Shown here piece after piece: positions 17,515-25,606 of a stretch of DNA of 64,000 nucleotides. The DNA lies in assembly GCA_020845735.1 (NCBI GenBank), contig JADLFF010000078.1, forward strand, positions 1-64,000. Direction: 5' to 3'. The position numbers and the translations under genes are program-made. Position 1 is the first letter of the stretch; each line of letters begins with the position of its first letter. This stretch comes from Dehalococcoidia bacterium. GTDB lineage: Bacteria; Chloroflexota; Dehalococcoidia; UBA2979. The notes below the pieces were generated by a model. It did not search any database and was not told the DNA's origin. It saw only the letters and a program-made list of their open reading frames with translations.

Positions 17515-17537
17515 GGATCTGACCGTGCGTCAGATTT
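17515..17537 (+). promoter_or_regulatory. SECIS-like hairpin downstream of an in-frame UGA
   Basis: GATCTGAC (17516-17523) pairs with GTCAGATT (17529-17536), one G-T wobble included, around a five-base CGTGC loop. A further G-T pair is possible at the base. The loop starts 17 bases after the UGA at 17504-17506 and has a G in its first two positions. Both facts fit the general rules for bacterial SECIS elements (short apical loop, early G, about 16-37 bases from UGA). This is a candidate only: a short hairpin can occur by chance in such sequence. Confidence 0.4.
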
Positions 17538-17619
17538 ACGAGATCGCAGGCGTCACCGGCGGAGAGCGCTTCTCCCTGCGTAGCCCGCGCTAGCTCTCGC
17601 GCCGCCCCCGACCTGCGTC

Positions 17620-18396
17620 CTACGTGAGGAGGCGACCGCCGTCCACGACGACCACGGCGCCGGTCACGTACCCGCTCAGCGGTGTCGACAGGACGAGCGC
17701 CATCGTCGCGATGTCGTCCGGTTCGCCCCAGCGTCCCATCGGCACGCGCGCCAGGAACTGCGTGATGAGGTCGGTTGGCACGCCGCCCTGGGCCGTCGTC
17801 ACGCCCTCGGTGGTGATTCCGCCCGGGGCGATCATGTTGACGCGGATCCCGTGCGGGGCCATCTCGAGGGCGAAGCTGCGCGTGAACATGAGCACGCCGC
17901 CCTTCGACGCGTCGTAGGCCACGAGCCCGACCCCGGACGGGTGGAGCGAATCGATCGAGCCGATGTTCACGATGACGCCGCCACTACCTCGAGCGATCGC
18001 GGCGCGGGCGAACGCACGACTGGCGAGGAAGAGCCCTCGCAGGTTGATCGCGTGCACGCGGTCCCAGTCGTCGATGGCCATCTCGAGCGCCGGGCTGAAC
18101 GGGTAGATGCCGGCGTTGTTGACCAGGATGTCGACCCGACCGAGGCGTCCGACGGTGTCCTCGATCAGCGCCTCGATGTCACGGGCGCTGGCGAGGTCGG
18201 CTCGCTGGAACGATGCCGCGCCGAGCTCGCATGCGGTCGCGGTGCCGGCCTGCTCGTCGACGTCGGCAATGACGACGTGCGCCCCTGCCTCGACGAGGCG
18301 CGCCGCGATCCCGCGGCCGATCCCCTTCGCGCCCCCGGTCACGATGGCTGCCTGCCCATCGAGGCGAATCATCTCGGACAGCGGAGTCTCTGGCAT
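17620..18396 (-). CDS. Short-chain dehydrogenase/reductase (SDR)
   Basis: A 258-residue classical SDR. The cofactor motif is TGGAKGIG, followed by NNAG in DILVNNAGIY. The catalytic serine is in NIGSIDSLHPSG, and the Tyr-Lys pair is in YDASKGG. The C-terminus shows the usual PMGRWGEPDDIA and VTGAVVVVDGG. The Asp after the second strand (VIADVDEQ) favours NAD over NADP. It probably oxidises or reduces an alcohol/ketone in the cytoplasm; the substrate is unknown. ATG 18396 was chosen, since the longer frame lacks SDR similarity. Confidence 0.87.
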   Translation of the reverse strand: MPETPLSEMIRLDGQAAIVTGGAKGIGRGIAARLVEAGAHVVIADVDEQAGTATACELGAASFQRADLASARDIEALIEDTVGRLGRVDILVNNAGIYPFSPALEMAIDDWDRVHAINLRGLFLASRAFARAAIARGSGGVIVNIGSIDSLHPSGVGLVAYDASKGGVLMFTRSFALEMAPHGIRVNMIAPGGITTEGVTTAQGGVPTDLITQFLARVPMGRWGEPDDIATMALVLSTPLSGYVTGAVVVVDGGRLLT

Positions 18397-18655
18397 GGAT
18401 GCGTGTCCCGTTCTCGCTGCGCGTTTCTCGATGCGCTGTTCTCGAGGGGCTGTCGTCGGGAGGACAGACTGTGCTTGCGCCTCGCGATCCACATCGTACG
18501 CGTCGCACGCGCATCGGCCCCGGGTACAGCGAGTCATCCGTCGCGCACTGCGCGGAGGAAGCCCGGTCGGGCCGTTGTATCCTCGGCATCCCGAGGGTGC
18601 ACCTCGTCCGATGCATGGCGAGTGGGCCCTTGAGTCGCGCGCCGGAGGGAGAGCG

Positions 18656-19075
18656 ATGTACGTCGAACGGTCGATCGACATTGCCGCGCCCCCGGAGGTG
18701 GTGTGGGCGGTGCTGGCGGACGTTGAGCGCTGGCACGAGTGGACCGCCTCGATCGAGAGCGTTCAACGCCTCGATGCGGGGCCGTTCGGCCTCGGGAGCC
18801 GCGCGCTGGTCCGGCAGCCTCGGCTGCGTCCCGCCACGTTCGAGGTGACCGAGTTCAACCCCGGACGCAACTTCGTCTGGACGACCCGCTCAGGCGGTCT
18901 GGACGCAGTCGCCGACCATCGAGTTGAGGCGGTCCCCGGGGGGACGCGGGCCACGATCTCGCTCCGGTTCACGGGCGCGCTGCTGCTCGTATTCGGGTGG
19001 TGGGTGCGCCGCCTCACCGAGCGGTACTTCACGATGGAGTCCGAGGGCCTCAAACGCCGCTCCGAACAGCCCTGA
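18656..19075 (+). CDS. SRPBCC-fold (polyketide cyclase-like) protein
   Basis: A 139-residue START/Bet v1-type protein, recognisable from the opening MYVERSIDIAAPPEVVWAVL and the WHEWTASIESV segment, with later beta strands (FEVTEFNPGRNFVW). ATG 18656 has GGAGGGA upstream. Such proteins bind hydrophobic ligands in a deep cavity; the C-terminal GALLLVFGWWVRRLTERYF is unusually hydrophobic and may form part of the helix covering the cavity or touch the membrane. Function is not predictable from sequence. Confidence 0.78.
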   Translation: MYVERSIDIAAPPEVVWAVLADVERWHEWTASIESVQRLDAGPFGLGSRALVRQPRLRPATFEVTEFNPGRNFVWTTRSGGLDAVADHRVEAVPGGTRATISLRFTGALLLVFGWWVRRLTERYFTMESEGLKRRSEQP

Positions 19076-19151
19076 CGACCCACGGTCTGCTCGATGGACC
19101 GCACCCCTCGTGCGGCAAGGCCAACCGAGCGCTCGCGATGGGCTACCTCGG

Positions 19152-20102
19152 CTACCGCAGCGTCGACAGCACGGACGGCTCGAGCGCCGTCACGTCCCCG
19201 GTGGGCGGCAGCTCGATGGGGTCCGGAGCGCCGAAATCGAACAGGTCGTACGTGAACGTCAGCGCGGGCATCGGCTCACCCGTGGCGGCGACCCCGGCGG
19301 GCGCGAACGAGCGCAAATCGAGGGTTGCCGTGAGCCGACGAGGGAGGCCCTCGGCGTCCACCCACACCTCGTACGGCAGCTTGAGCGCCTGGAAGAAGGG
19401 CATCATGGGGTCGAGCTGCGCGGCGCCGGGCGTCGGGGCCGCCTGCCCGAGGAGCTTTGCCACATCGAGCGTTCCGCGGTAGCGAGTGGTCGTCACGCCG
19501 CGGACGACGCCCGTGCCATCCTCGACGACCGTCCCGTCGATCGACTTGAGCTGCGCGAGGTAGGCCGCGGGTGACCCGCTGCCACCGAGCTGGCCGAAGA
19601 GGCCGGGGAGGGGTGCGTTGCCGGGCGCAGCAGCGTTCGGCATGGTCAGCGATACCCACGACGTGGTGACGCCGGCCTCCTTCGCGAGGAACGGCATCCT
19701 CAGGTAGACCGTCGAGCCGTCCTGGATGACATCGATCTTGCCGTCGCCGATGATCTCCTCGATGTCCGCGCCACCCTCACCGGCGAGGCGAGCCATCGCC
19801 AGCACGCCGGCGAGGTCCAGGTGCACCGTGCTGCGCTGCCCGCGGTCCGTGCTGCCGGAACCGGTGACGCTGAGGGGTGCCCCGTTGACCTCGGGGAGGC
19901 CGCTCAACGTCAGCTCGAAGCTGAAGTTGAATCCGGACTCCTGACTGACGAGGGAGGCGGCGCGCACGAGCGCTTCCGCCGGCTCGGGCGCAGGAGGCAC
20001 CGGCGCGAGCACGGACACGGGGAGTTGCGGCGTGATCGGGGTTCCGCCGCATCCGGCCGCCAGGAGCCCCACCACGACTGCCACCAACCACCGAGTGCGC
20101 AA
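19152..20102 (-). CDS. Predicted lipoprotein, LolA/LppX-like fold
   Basis: A 316-residue lipoprotein: signal peptide MRTRWLVAVVVGLLAAGC with lipobox LAAGC, then a Pro-rich linker. The mature part has repeated patterns typical of the LppX/LprG-LolA-like half-barrel family, such as FNFSFELTLSGLPEV, IDVIQDGSTVYLRMPF and YEVWVDAEGLPRRLTATLD. Members of this family in monoderm bacteria carry lipids between membrane and envelope. The family assignment is from pattern, not from a search. It stands between the SRPBCC gene and the VWA protein gene, divergent from the latter. Confidence 0.65.
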   Translation of the reverse strand: MRTRWLVAVVVGLLAAGCGGTPITPQLPVSVLAPVPPAPEPAEALVRAASLVSQESGFNFSFELTLSGLPEVNGAPLSVTGSGSTDRGQRSTVHLDLAGVLAMARLAGEGGADIEEIIGDGKIDVIQDGSTVYLRMPFLAKEAGVTTSWVSLTMPNAAAPGNAPLPGLFGQLGGSGSPAAYLAQLKSIDGTVVEDGTGVVRGVTTTRYRGTLDVAKLLGQAAPTPGAAQLDPMMPFFQALKLPYEVWVDAEGLPRRLTATLDLRSFAPAGVAATGEPMPALTFTYDLFDFGAPDPIELPPTGDVTALEPSVLSTLR

Positions 20103-20318
20103 CGTGGACTCTCCCTGACTCGATGCCGGTCATCACCGGCGAACGCCTGTCACGATGAATCGTCGGCATCCGTCGGCCGCCGCTGTACTAGCCGCGCTGC
20201 ACTCGTCGCGTTGCTGTGGAGGCGCGGGGGGCGTCGGGAGGCGCTCGGGAACAGGAACGCGGCTGCCGATAATCGGTTCAGTACGACGCGGACGGAGCCA
20301 CTCGGCGGAGGCGTCCTG

Positions 20319-21941
20319 TTGCCACGAGCACACTTCCCTGCCTGGCCGCCCGGGTGGCGCCTCGGCGGCCTCCTGAGCGGGCTTGTCCTGAGCGTCGCGG
20401 CGGGCCTCCTGTTGCCCTCGCACGGTGGCCTGTTGCCGACGACCGCTCGCGCCGACGGCGAGGTCACGGTCTCGGTCGCTCCGCCCGACGACTCCGCGTT
20501 CCCGACCGTGACCTTCGTGATGACCGCGGACCGCGACGGGCGGCCGCTCCGGGACCTCACGCCCGCCGAGCTGCGCGTCCGCGAGCACGGCGCGGTGGCC
20601 GATGTCGCCTCGGTGCGCCGCGCGCAGGACAGCGGCATGCCGCTCGCCCTGGTCCTCACGGTGGACACGAGCGGCAGCATGGCGGGGGCGTCCATCGAGC
20701 AGGCCAGGGCCTCGGCCAGCGCCCTCGTCGAGCGGCTCGCTCCGCGCGATGCCGTCGGGGTCGTGGCGTTCGGCGATCGCGCCTCCAGCGTGCAGCGCGT
20801 CTCGACGGACCATGCGCCTGCGGCTCGCGCGATCGCGAACCTCGTGGCGCAGGGCAACACCGCGCTGTACGACGCCGTCGCCGAGTCGGTGCGCGCCGCC
20901 TCGGAGGCGGGCCTGCCGCGACGGGCGGTCGTCATGCTGAGCGACGGTCGCGAGTTTGGCGGCGCTTCGACCATGAGTCGCGAGGAGTCGATCGACCAGG
21001 CTGCTCGAGGGGGCACGGTCTTCTACGTCGTCGGCGTCGGTGCGGACATCGATGTGGCCTACCTGCAGGAGGTGGCGACGAGGACGGGCGGCCGCTTCTT
21101 CCAGGCCTCCGGCGCGGAGGATGTGCCGCAGGTGTACGCCGCCCTCGAGGAGCTGCTGCGCACCGAGTTCGTCGTGACGCTGCACTCCCACGCGTCGGCG
21201 GTCGGTGCGGAGCGGCAGCTCGAGGTGGAGGTCGTCGGCGCGCAGGGCCAGGGCGCGCGCACCCGCTCGTACGACAGCCGACGGACGGCCGAGCAGACGA
21301 CGCTGCCGGTAGCGGCATTCACGCCTCAGGCCACGAGTCCCGCGCGGACCGCGCCTGTCGTGGAGGCGCGACCGTGGTTCGCGCTGCCGCAGGTGGGGTC
21401 GTGGCTGTCACCCTCCTCGTATCCGGCGTGGGTGCTCTGGGGCGCGCTTGGCGTCGTGATCGCGGTGTCGCTCGGTGGCGCGGCCGCGCTCGTGGTGCTG
21501 CGCCAGCGGCGCCCTCGGAGGCGACCGGTGCAGATGCGCTCGCTGTGGCGCGGCGCCGGCGTCGTCGGCATCGACCCCGCCGCCCGGCACTCGCAACGCG
21601 GGGATGTCGTGCTCACGGTGCGCTCGGGGTCCTCGACGGGTACGGCGCTGCCCCTGCCCGATGGGATCGTCGACATCGGCTGGGCCGAGGGGTGTGCCGT
21701 GCGCCTGGAGCCGGCGAGCGGCGTGGCGGAGCGGCATGCGCGCATCGCCTGGCACGATGGCCACGCGAGCATTCGACATCTGGCGCCGGGCTTCGAGACG
21801 CGGGTGAACGGTCGCGTCGTCGAGGCGGCGCCGCTCGACCTCGGCTATGAGATCACGATCGGGCCGGTGCTCCGGCTGCGATTCGAGTCCTCCGCGGCAC
21901 CCGGGCGTGTGGCGCCGAGCCGAGCCAGGCGCGTGGCCTAG
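20319..21941 (+). CDS. Secreted VWA-domain protein with membrane anchor and FHA-like tail
   Basis: About 540 residues. A signal-type segment (GLLSGLVLSVAAGLLL) leads into an extracellular part with a von Willebrand A domain. The MIDAS is seen as LTVDTSGSM, with GNTALYDAV and MLSDGREFGG. Following Ala/Thr linker, a transmembrane helix (VLWGALGVVIAVSLGGAA) is followed by Arg-rich residues and a cytoplasmic beta-rich domain that resembles a degenerate FHA fold (VDIGWAEGCAVRLEP, VAERHARIAWHDG). The start is inferred as TTG 20319 with GGAGG upstream; no ATG fits. VWA proteins bind metal-dependent ligands outside; an FHA tail would bind phosphothreonine inside. Confidence 0.68.
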   Translation: MPRAHFPAWPPGWRLGGLLSGLVLSVAAGLLLPSHGGLLPTTARADGEVTVSVAPPDDSAFPTVTFVMTADRDGRPLRDLTPAELRVREHGAVADVASVRRAQDSGMPLALVLTVDTSGSMAGASIEQARASASALVERLAPRDAVGVVAFGDRASSVQRVSTDHAPAARAIANLVAQGNTALYDAVAESVRAASEAGLPRRAVVMLSDGREFGGASTMSREESIDQAARGGTVFYVVGVGADIDVAYLQEVATRTGGRFFQASGAEDVPQVYAALEELLRTEFVVTLHSHASAVGAERQLEVEVVGAQGQGARTRSYDSRRTAEQTTLPVAAFTPQATSPARTAPVVEARPWFALPQVGSWLSPSSYPAWVLWGALGVVIAVSLGGAAALVVLRQRRPRRRPVQMRSLWRGAGVVGIDPAARHSQRGDVVLTVRSGSSTGTALPLPDGIVDIGWAEGCAVRLEPASGVAERHARIAWHDGHASIRHLAPGFETRVNGRVVEAAPLDLGYEITIGPVLRLRFESSAAPGRVAPSRARRVA

Positions 21942-21956
21942 CTCGGCGGCGCGAGC

Positions 21957-22280
21957 TCAGGCGCTGCGGCCCTGCGCGCGGGTGATCGCGCGCACGATCA
22001 TCCCCTTCTCCGGGAACGGTTTCCAGCCGGCCGGCGTGTTGTAGTAGCGGCAGCCGTTGCTCGTCTCGTCGGGCTCCCGGTCCGCGTACTCGACATCGAG
22101 GCCTTCCACCTTGATCGAGGGCGAGCCGATGACGTTGGCCGTCTTCGCGTCCTCGTCCGTGCGCACCATGATCTCCTCGATGTCTGCCTGGACACCGGTC
22201 TCCGCGATGGCCTCGTTCAGCAGGGCGCGTGCCTGGTCCTTGTGGGCGCAGCCCTCGCTCAACATCAGCGTAATCTTCAT
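21957..22280 (-). CDS. Thioredoxin-like protein with a CxxK motif
   Basis: A 107-residue protein with a thioredoxin-like beginning (MKITLMLSEGCAHKDQARALL) and the cis-proline-type strand NVIGSPSIKVEGLDVEY. The active-site position reads CAHK rather than CxxC, so it cannot do simple dithiol chemistry alone; a second cysteine lies in NGCRYYN. ATG 22280 has a strong GGGGAGAGG upstream. It may be a single-Cys redox or binding protein. It is cytoplasmic and appears monocistronic, next to but convergent with the VWA gene. Confidence 0.7.
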   Translation of the reverse strand: MKITLMLSEGCAHKDQARALLNEAIAETGVQADIEEIMVRTDEDAKTANVIGSPSIKVEGLDVEYADREPDETSNGCRYYNTPAGWKPFPEKGMIVRAITRAQGRSA

Positions 22281-22352
22281 CTCGAACCTCTCCCCGCCTC
22301 AGTGCTGTGCGGTTCGCATTCTCGCCCGCTGAACCGATTTCTGGAAGCTGCC

Positions 22353-22856
22353 TCAGGTTGAGGTCGGGCGATCTCGCGCCTGCCATGCCTCGATGATCAC
22401 GTGGTCGTGTTCGAAGGCGAGCGGGGGGAGTGCTGCCGGCGGGAAGTAGCCGACGGCCATCGCCTCCGGACCGGGCGACGGCTCGCTCTCGGTCGTGCCC
22501 TCGTAGGCGATGAACACCACCGGATTGCCGGGCTCGCTGAAGACGCCGAGGAGGCCCGTGATCACGACCTCCACGCCGGCCTCCTCGCGCGCCTCGCGGA
22601 TGGCCGCCTCCTCGACCACCTCACCGCGATCGACGTAGCCCGAGGGGAACGACCAGCGCCCGAGCCCCGGCTCGTGGTTGCGCTGGACGAGCAGGACCGC
22701 GCCACCGCGCCCGACGAGGATGCCCGCGGCCACCTTGGGGTCCCGCCACTGGATCTGGCCGCAGCTGGAGCATCGCGGCGGCTCGTCGCCGCGGTCGTCG
22801 AGGGGCCCGCCACAGCGCGTGCAGTATCCCGGCTCCGGGCTGCCAACGGCGGCCAT
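22353..22856 (-). CDS. NUDIX hydrolase with N-terminal zinc ribbon
   Basis: A 167-residue protein. A zinc ribbon (C12-x2-C15 and C29-x2-C32) precedes a NUDIX domain whose box fits the pattern completely, starting GYVDRGEVVEEA and ending REAREEAGV. NUDIX enzymes cleave nucleoside diphosphates linked to another group, using Mg. The ribbon plus NUDIX arrangement resembles NudC-type pyrophosphohydrolases, but the protein is shorter. Its ATG shares one base with the stop of the PIG-L gene (TGATG), so the two are translationally coupled. Confidence 0.86.
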   Translation of the reverse strand: MAAVGSPEPGYCTRCGGPLDDRGDEPPRCSSCGQIQWRDPKVAAGILVGRGGAVLLVQRNHEPGLGRWSFPSGYVDRGEVVEEAAIREAREEAGVEVVITGLLGVFSEPGNPVVFIAYEGTTESEPSPGPEAMAVGYFPPAALPPLAFEHDHVIIEAWQARDRPTST

Positions 22857-23608
22857 CAGTACTCCAGGAGGATGCGGCGGAAGCGCTCGAGGTGGCGTCC
22901 GTCGGGCTCTCGCCAGAAGACCGGCATCTGCTCGAGGAACTCCGCCGAGAACTGGCTTGCGTGCGCTCGCATCGCCGCGAGCTTCACCTCGATCACCGCG
23001 CTGATGTCCGATTCGCAGTTCGGCCGGTCCGAACCGAAGAGGTAGATCGCACGCACCCGGTGCGGCTCGAGGCCCGCGGCGATCTGGTCGGGGAAGTTCA
23101 GCCGGTCGCGCGCGGTGGGGTAGATCGAGTCCACGGTCGCGTAGCCCGTCGCACGGTGGTCCGAGTGGTTCACGAAGGCATCCGAGACGAAGAGTGGCTC
23201 GGGGTCGTGCGTGTACACGGCGAACGGGCGGAACGTACGGAGCTCGCGCGTGATCGCCTCGACGAGCGCGCGCGAGCGCTCGAGTTCACCATCCACGAAG
23301 CCGAGGAACCCCACGCTGCTCACACCGAGGAGCCGCGCCGCCTCCCGCTGCTCATCCGCACGCAGCGCCGCGAGGGCGGCGGGAGTGAGCGAGGGGTCGT
23401 CGGACCCCTTGGAGCCATCGGTGGTCACGAGGTAGCGCACCTCCCAGCCGTCCCGTGCGAGGAGGGCAGCGGTCCCTGCCGCGCCGAAGTCCGCATCGTC
23501 CGGGTGCGCCGCTACCACGAGGGCGCGTCGCAGCTCGCCCGCCTCGGCGCGGGGCTCCCGCGGCCGGGCAGGCGGGAACAGATCCTCGAGGCCTGCGGGC
23601 ATGCGCAC
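22856..23608 (-). CDS. PIG-L family deacetylase
   Basis: A 250-residue LmbE-like deacetylase. The zinc site is complete in sequence: AHPDDAD with H35, D37 and D38, and VNHSDHRATG with H148 and H151. Members remove acetyl groups from N-acetylglucosamine derivatives, such as intermediates of mycothiol (MshB) or bacillithiol (BshB), or from small metabolites. A cysteinyl-tRNA synthetase-type gene lies 16 kb away, but it has features of a true synthetase, so thiol synthesis is not established. It is the first gene of a two-gene unit with the NUDIX gene and divergent from lexA. Confidence 0.84.
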   Translation of the reverse strand: MRMPAGLEDLFPPARPREPRAEAGELRRALVVAAHPDDADFGAAGTAALLARDGWEVRYLVTTDGSKGSDDPSLTPAALAALRADEQREAARLLGVSSVGFLGFVDGELERSRALVEAITRELRTFRPFAVYTHDPEPLFVSDAFVNHSDHRATGYATVDSIYPTARDRLNFPDQIAAGLEPHRVRAIYLFGSDRPNCESDISAVIEVKLAAMRAHASQFSAEFLEQMPVFWREPDGRHLERFRRILLEY

Positions 23609-23667
23609 TTCCCTTCGGCACCGCGAGCAGCGTACCCCGGCTGCTCTGAAACCGTGTCACTCCTCAC

Positions 23668-23732
23668 TTGACCTTGCCGACGCGAGGCGGATACCGTTAT
23701 CCACAAGAACGTATGTGCCGTACGCACGTTCG
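23668..23732 (+). promoter_or_regulatory. lexA promoter with two tandem SOS boxes
   Basis: A possible -35 TTGACC (23668-23673) and -10 TACCGT (23692-23697) are followed by two adjacent 14-base sites: 23705-23718 (AGAACGTATGTGCC) and 23719-23732 (CGTACGCACGTTCG). The second matches the Gram-positive SOS consensus CGAACRNRYGTTCG at 13 of 14 positions, the first at about 11. They lie just downstream of the promoter, in the right place for LexA autorepression. This is a sequence match only. Confidence 0.7.
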
Positions 23733-23801
23733 CTCTCCGGTGAGGCACGACACTGGTGAGGCACGACGCGTTGAGGCATGGCTCTGGGGTGGGAGTGTTC
23801 G

Positions 23802-24437
23802 ATGGACGTCCTTTCGGCGAAGCAGCAGCGCATCCTGGACTTCCTGCGCGCATTCCTCGACGAGCACGACTATCCCCCCTCGATCCGCGACATCCAGCAG
23901 GGGTGCGGTATCTCATCGACGTCCGTCGTTGACTACAACCTCAAGCGCCTCGAGGAGAAGGGGCTGATCCGTCGCGACCGCGAAGTGTCGCGTGCGATCG
24001 AACTCCTCGATGCAGGCGGGCGGCGGTCGCGCACGGTGCGCGTACCGGTCCTCGGGAAGATCGCGGCCGGTCTCCCCATCCCGATGCCACCGGATGCCGC
24101 CGCCGCCGAGGCGTACGAGGACGCCGTCGAGCTCACGGAGTCACAGACGCGCGGCAAGGCGAACGTCTTTGCCCTGCGCGTCGAGGGCACCTCGATGATC
24201 GATGCGCTGATCAACGACGGTGACATCGTCATCCTCGAGCCCACGCGCTCGTGCGAGGACGGCGACATGGTCGCCGTCTGGCTCAAGGATGAGAACGAGA
24301 CGACCCTCAAGCAGTTCTTCCACGAGGGTGACCGCATCCGGTTGCAGCCGATGAACGCGACGATGCAGGCTTTCTACACGAGCCCCGACAACATCGAGGT
24401 GCAGGGCCGCGTCGTCACGGCGATCCGCTCCTGGTGA
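23802..24437 (+). CDS. lexA: LexA repressor
   Basis: A 211-residue LexA. The winged helix-turn-helix spans residues 1-65 (PPSIRDIQQGCGISSTSVVD). The self-cleavage site is A89-G90 in LGKIAAGLPI, the nucleophile S131 in VEGTSMID and the general base K170 in ETTLKQFF. It represses DNA-damage genes until RecA filaments promote its self-cleavage. ATG 23802 is chosen; an ATG eight codons upstream is less likely. Two SOS boxes upstream indicate self-control. Confidence 0.96.
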   Translation: MDVLSAKQQRILDFLRAFLDEHDYPPSIRDIQQGCGISSTSVVDYNLKRLEEKGLIRRDREVSRAIELLDAGGRRSRTVRVPVLGKIAAGLPIPMPPDAAAAEAYEDAVELTESQTRGKANVFALRVEGTSMIDALINDGDIVILEPTRSCEDGDMVAVWLKDENETTLKQFFHEGDRIRLQPMNATMQAFYTSPDNIEVQGRVVTAIRSW

Positions 24438-24533
24438 TCCCGCGGCGCCGTCCCTGAGGTCGCCTCCCACGCTGGACGAGTTCGCCTACGCTGAGGCGTA
24501 GCGTTCCGTTCGACGCGTGAGCACGAGGCAATT

Positions 24534-25598
24534 GTGGCCGCCGACATCGATACTCCACTCCTCGAGGTACGAGCGCTCAGCGCCTCCTACCGAACACCGG
24601 CGGGCGCGATCCGAGCGGTGCGCGACGTGTCGTTCGACCTGCGGCCGGGCGAGACCCTGGCGCTCGTCGGTGAGTCGGCCGCGGGGAAGAGCTCGATCGG
24701 GCTCGCGCTCCTCGGGCTGCTGCCGTCGAACGCCAGCGTCGACGGCGGCGAGGCGCGCTACCGCGGGGAGCCGCTCCTCGGGGCCACCCCGGACCGCCTC
24801 CGGCAGCTGCGCGGGGCGGAGATCTCGATGATCTTCCAGGACGCGCAGTCGGCACTGACGCCCACGATCTCGGTGGGTGACCAGGTAGCGGAGGTCTACG
24901 CCGCGCACCTCAGGCTCTCCAGGAAGGAGGCCCGTGAGCGCGCGATCGCGCGTCTCCGCGAAGTGCTCCCCGACGCCGAGCGCGTCGCGAAGGCGTATCC
25001 GTTCCAGCTGTCGGGTGGCATGGCGCAGCGCGTGATGATCGCGATGGCGACCGCGCTCTCCCCCAGGGTGATCATCGCCGATGAGCCCACGGCGAGCCTC
25101 GACCCGAGCGTGCGCCAGGAGACGCTCGGCGCCCTCGAGCGGCTGCGCGACGAGCAGGGCGTCGGGGTCCTGCTCATCACCCACGACTTCGGTGTGGTGG
25201 CGCGCCTCGCGGACCGCGTGGCGGTCATGTACGCCGGTGAGCTCGTCGAGGTGGTGGACGTGCGCACGGCCTTCCGAGCGCCGCGACACCCGTACACGTT
25301 CGGACTGCTCTCGAGCCTCCCGGCCTACGCCTCGGAGCGCGGGCAGCTCGTCCCGATGGCCGGGCAACCGCCGGACCTGTCGGACCTGCCGCCGGGCTGT
25401 CCGTTCTTGCCCCGCTGCTCGAAGGTGACGCTCCGCTGTCGCGCGGAGCCCGCGCCGGCGCTCGCGGCGTACGCGCCGGTCGAGGCCGATCCGCAGCCTG
25501 CCGAGGCGCACCCGCAGCCTGACGAGGCGCACCCGCAGCCTGGCGAGGCGCACCTCGTGGCCTGCTACAACCCGATCGCCGTCGCCCTCCGCGAGTAG
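24534..25598 (+). CDS. Oligopeptide-type ABC transporter ATP-binding protein (OppD-like), orphan
   Basis: A 354-residue ATPase of the OppD/DppD group: Walker A GESAAGKSS, signature LSGGMAQR, Walker B VIIADEPTASLD, then the C-terminal oligopeptide domain with its cysteine-rich stretch (CPFLPRCSKVTLRC). No permease, binding protein or OppF partner is nearby, so it either works with subunits elsewhere or is a remnant. Near the C-terminus a 21-base unit is repeated three times (25491-25553), giving PQP-type heptad repeats before VACYNP. GTG 24534 is used, after a GAGG. Confidence 0.83.
   Translation: MAADIDTPLLEVRALSASYRTPAGAIRAVRDVSFDLRPGETLALVGESAAGKSSIGLALLGLLPSNASVDGGEARYRGEPLLGATPDRLRQLRGAEISMIFQDAQSALTPTISVGDQVAEVYAAHLRLSRKEARERAIARLREVLPDAERVAKAYPFQLSGGMAQRVMIAMATALSPRVIIADEPTASLDPSVRQETLGALERLRDEQGVGVLLITHDFGVVARLADRVAVMYAGELVEVVDVRTAFRAPRHPYTFGLLSSLPAYASERGQLVPMAGQPPDLSDLPPGCPFLPRCSKVTLRCRAEPAPALAAYAPVEADPQPAEAHPQPDEAHPQPGEAHLVACYNPIAVALRE
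25491..25553 (+). repeat. Three tandem copies of a 21-bp unit inside the OppD-like gene
   Basis: Units at 25491-25511, 25512-25532 and 25533-25553 differ at one base each (the base after CCGCAGCCTG). They encode seven-residue repeats beginning PQP and ending EAH, placed between the ATPase's cysteine cluster and its final strand. Being a multiple of three, a gain or loss of a unit would keep the frame. Confidence 0.9.
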
Positions 25599-25606
25599 CC
25601 CGCCGG

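Noticed and set aside
22856-23608. Calling the PIG-L gene mshB or bshB
   Set aside because: Only the general zinc motif is visible; the neighbours (NUDIX, lexA) give no thiol context.
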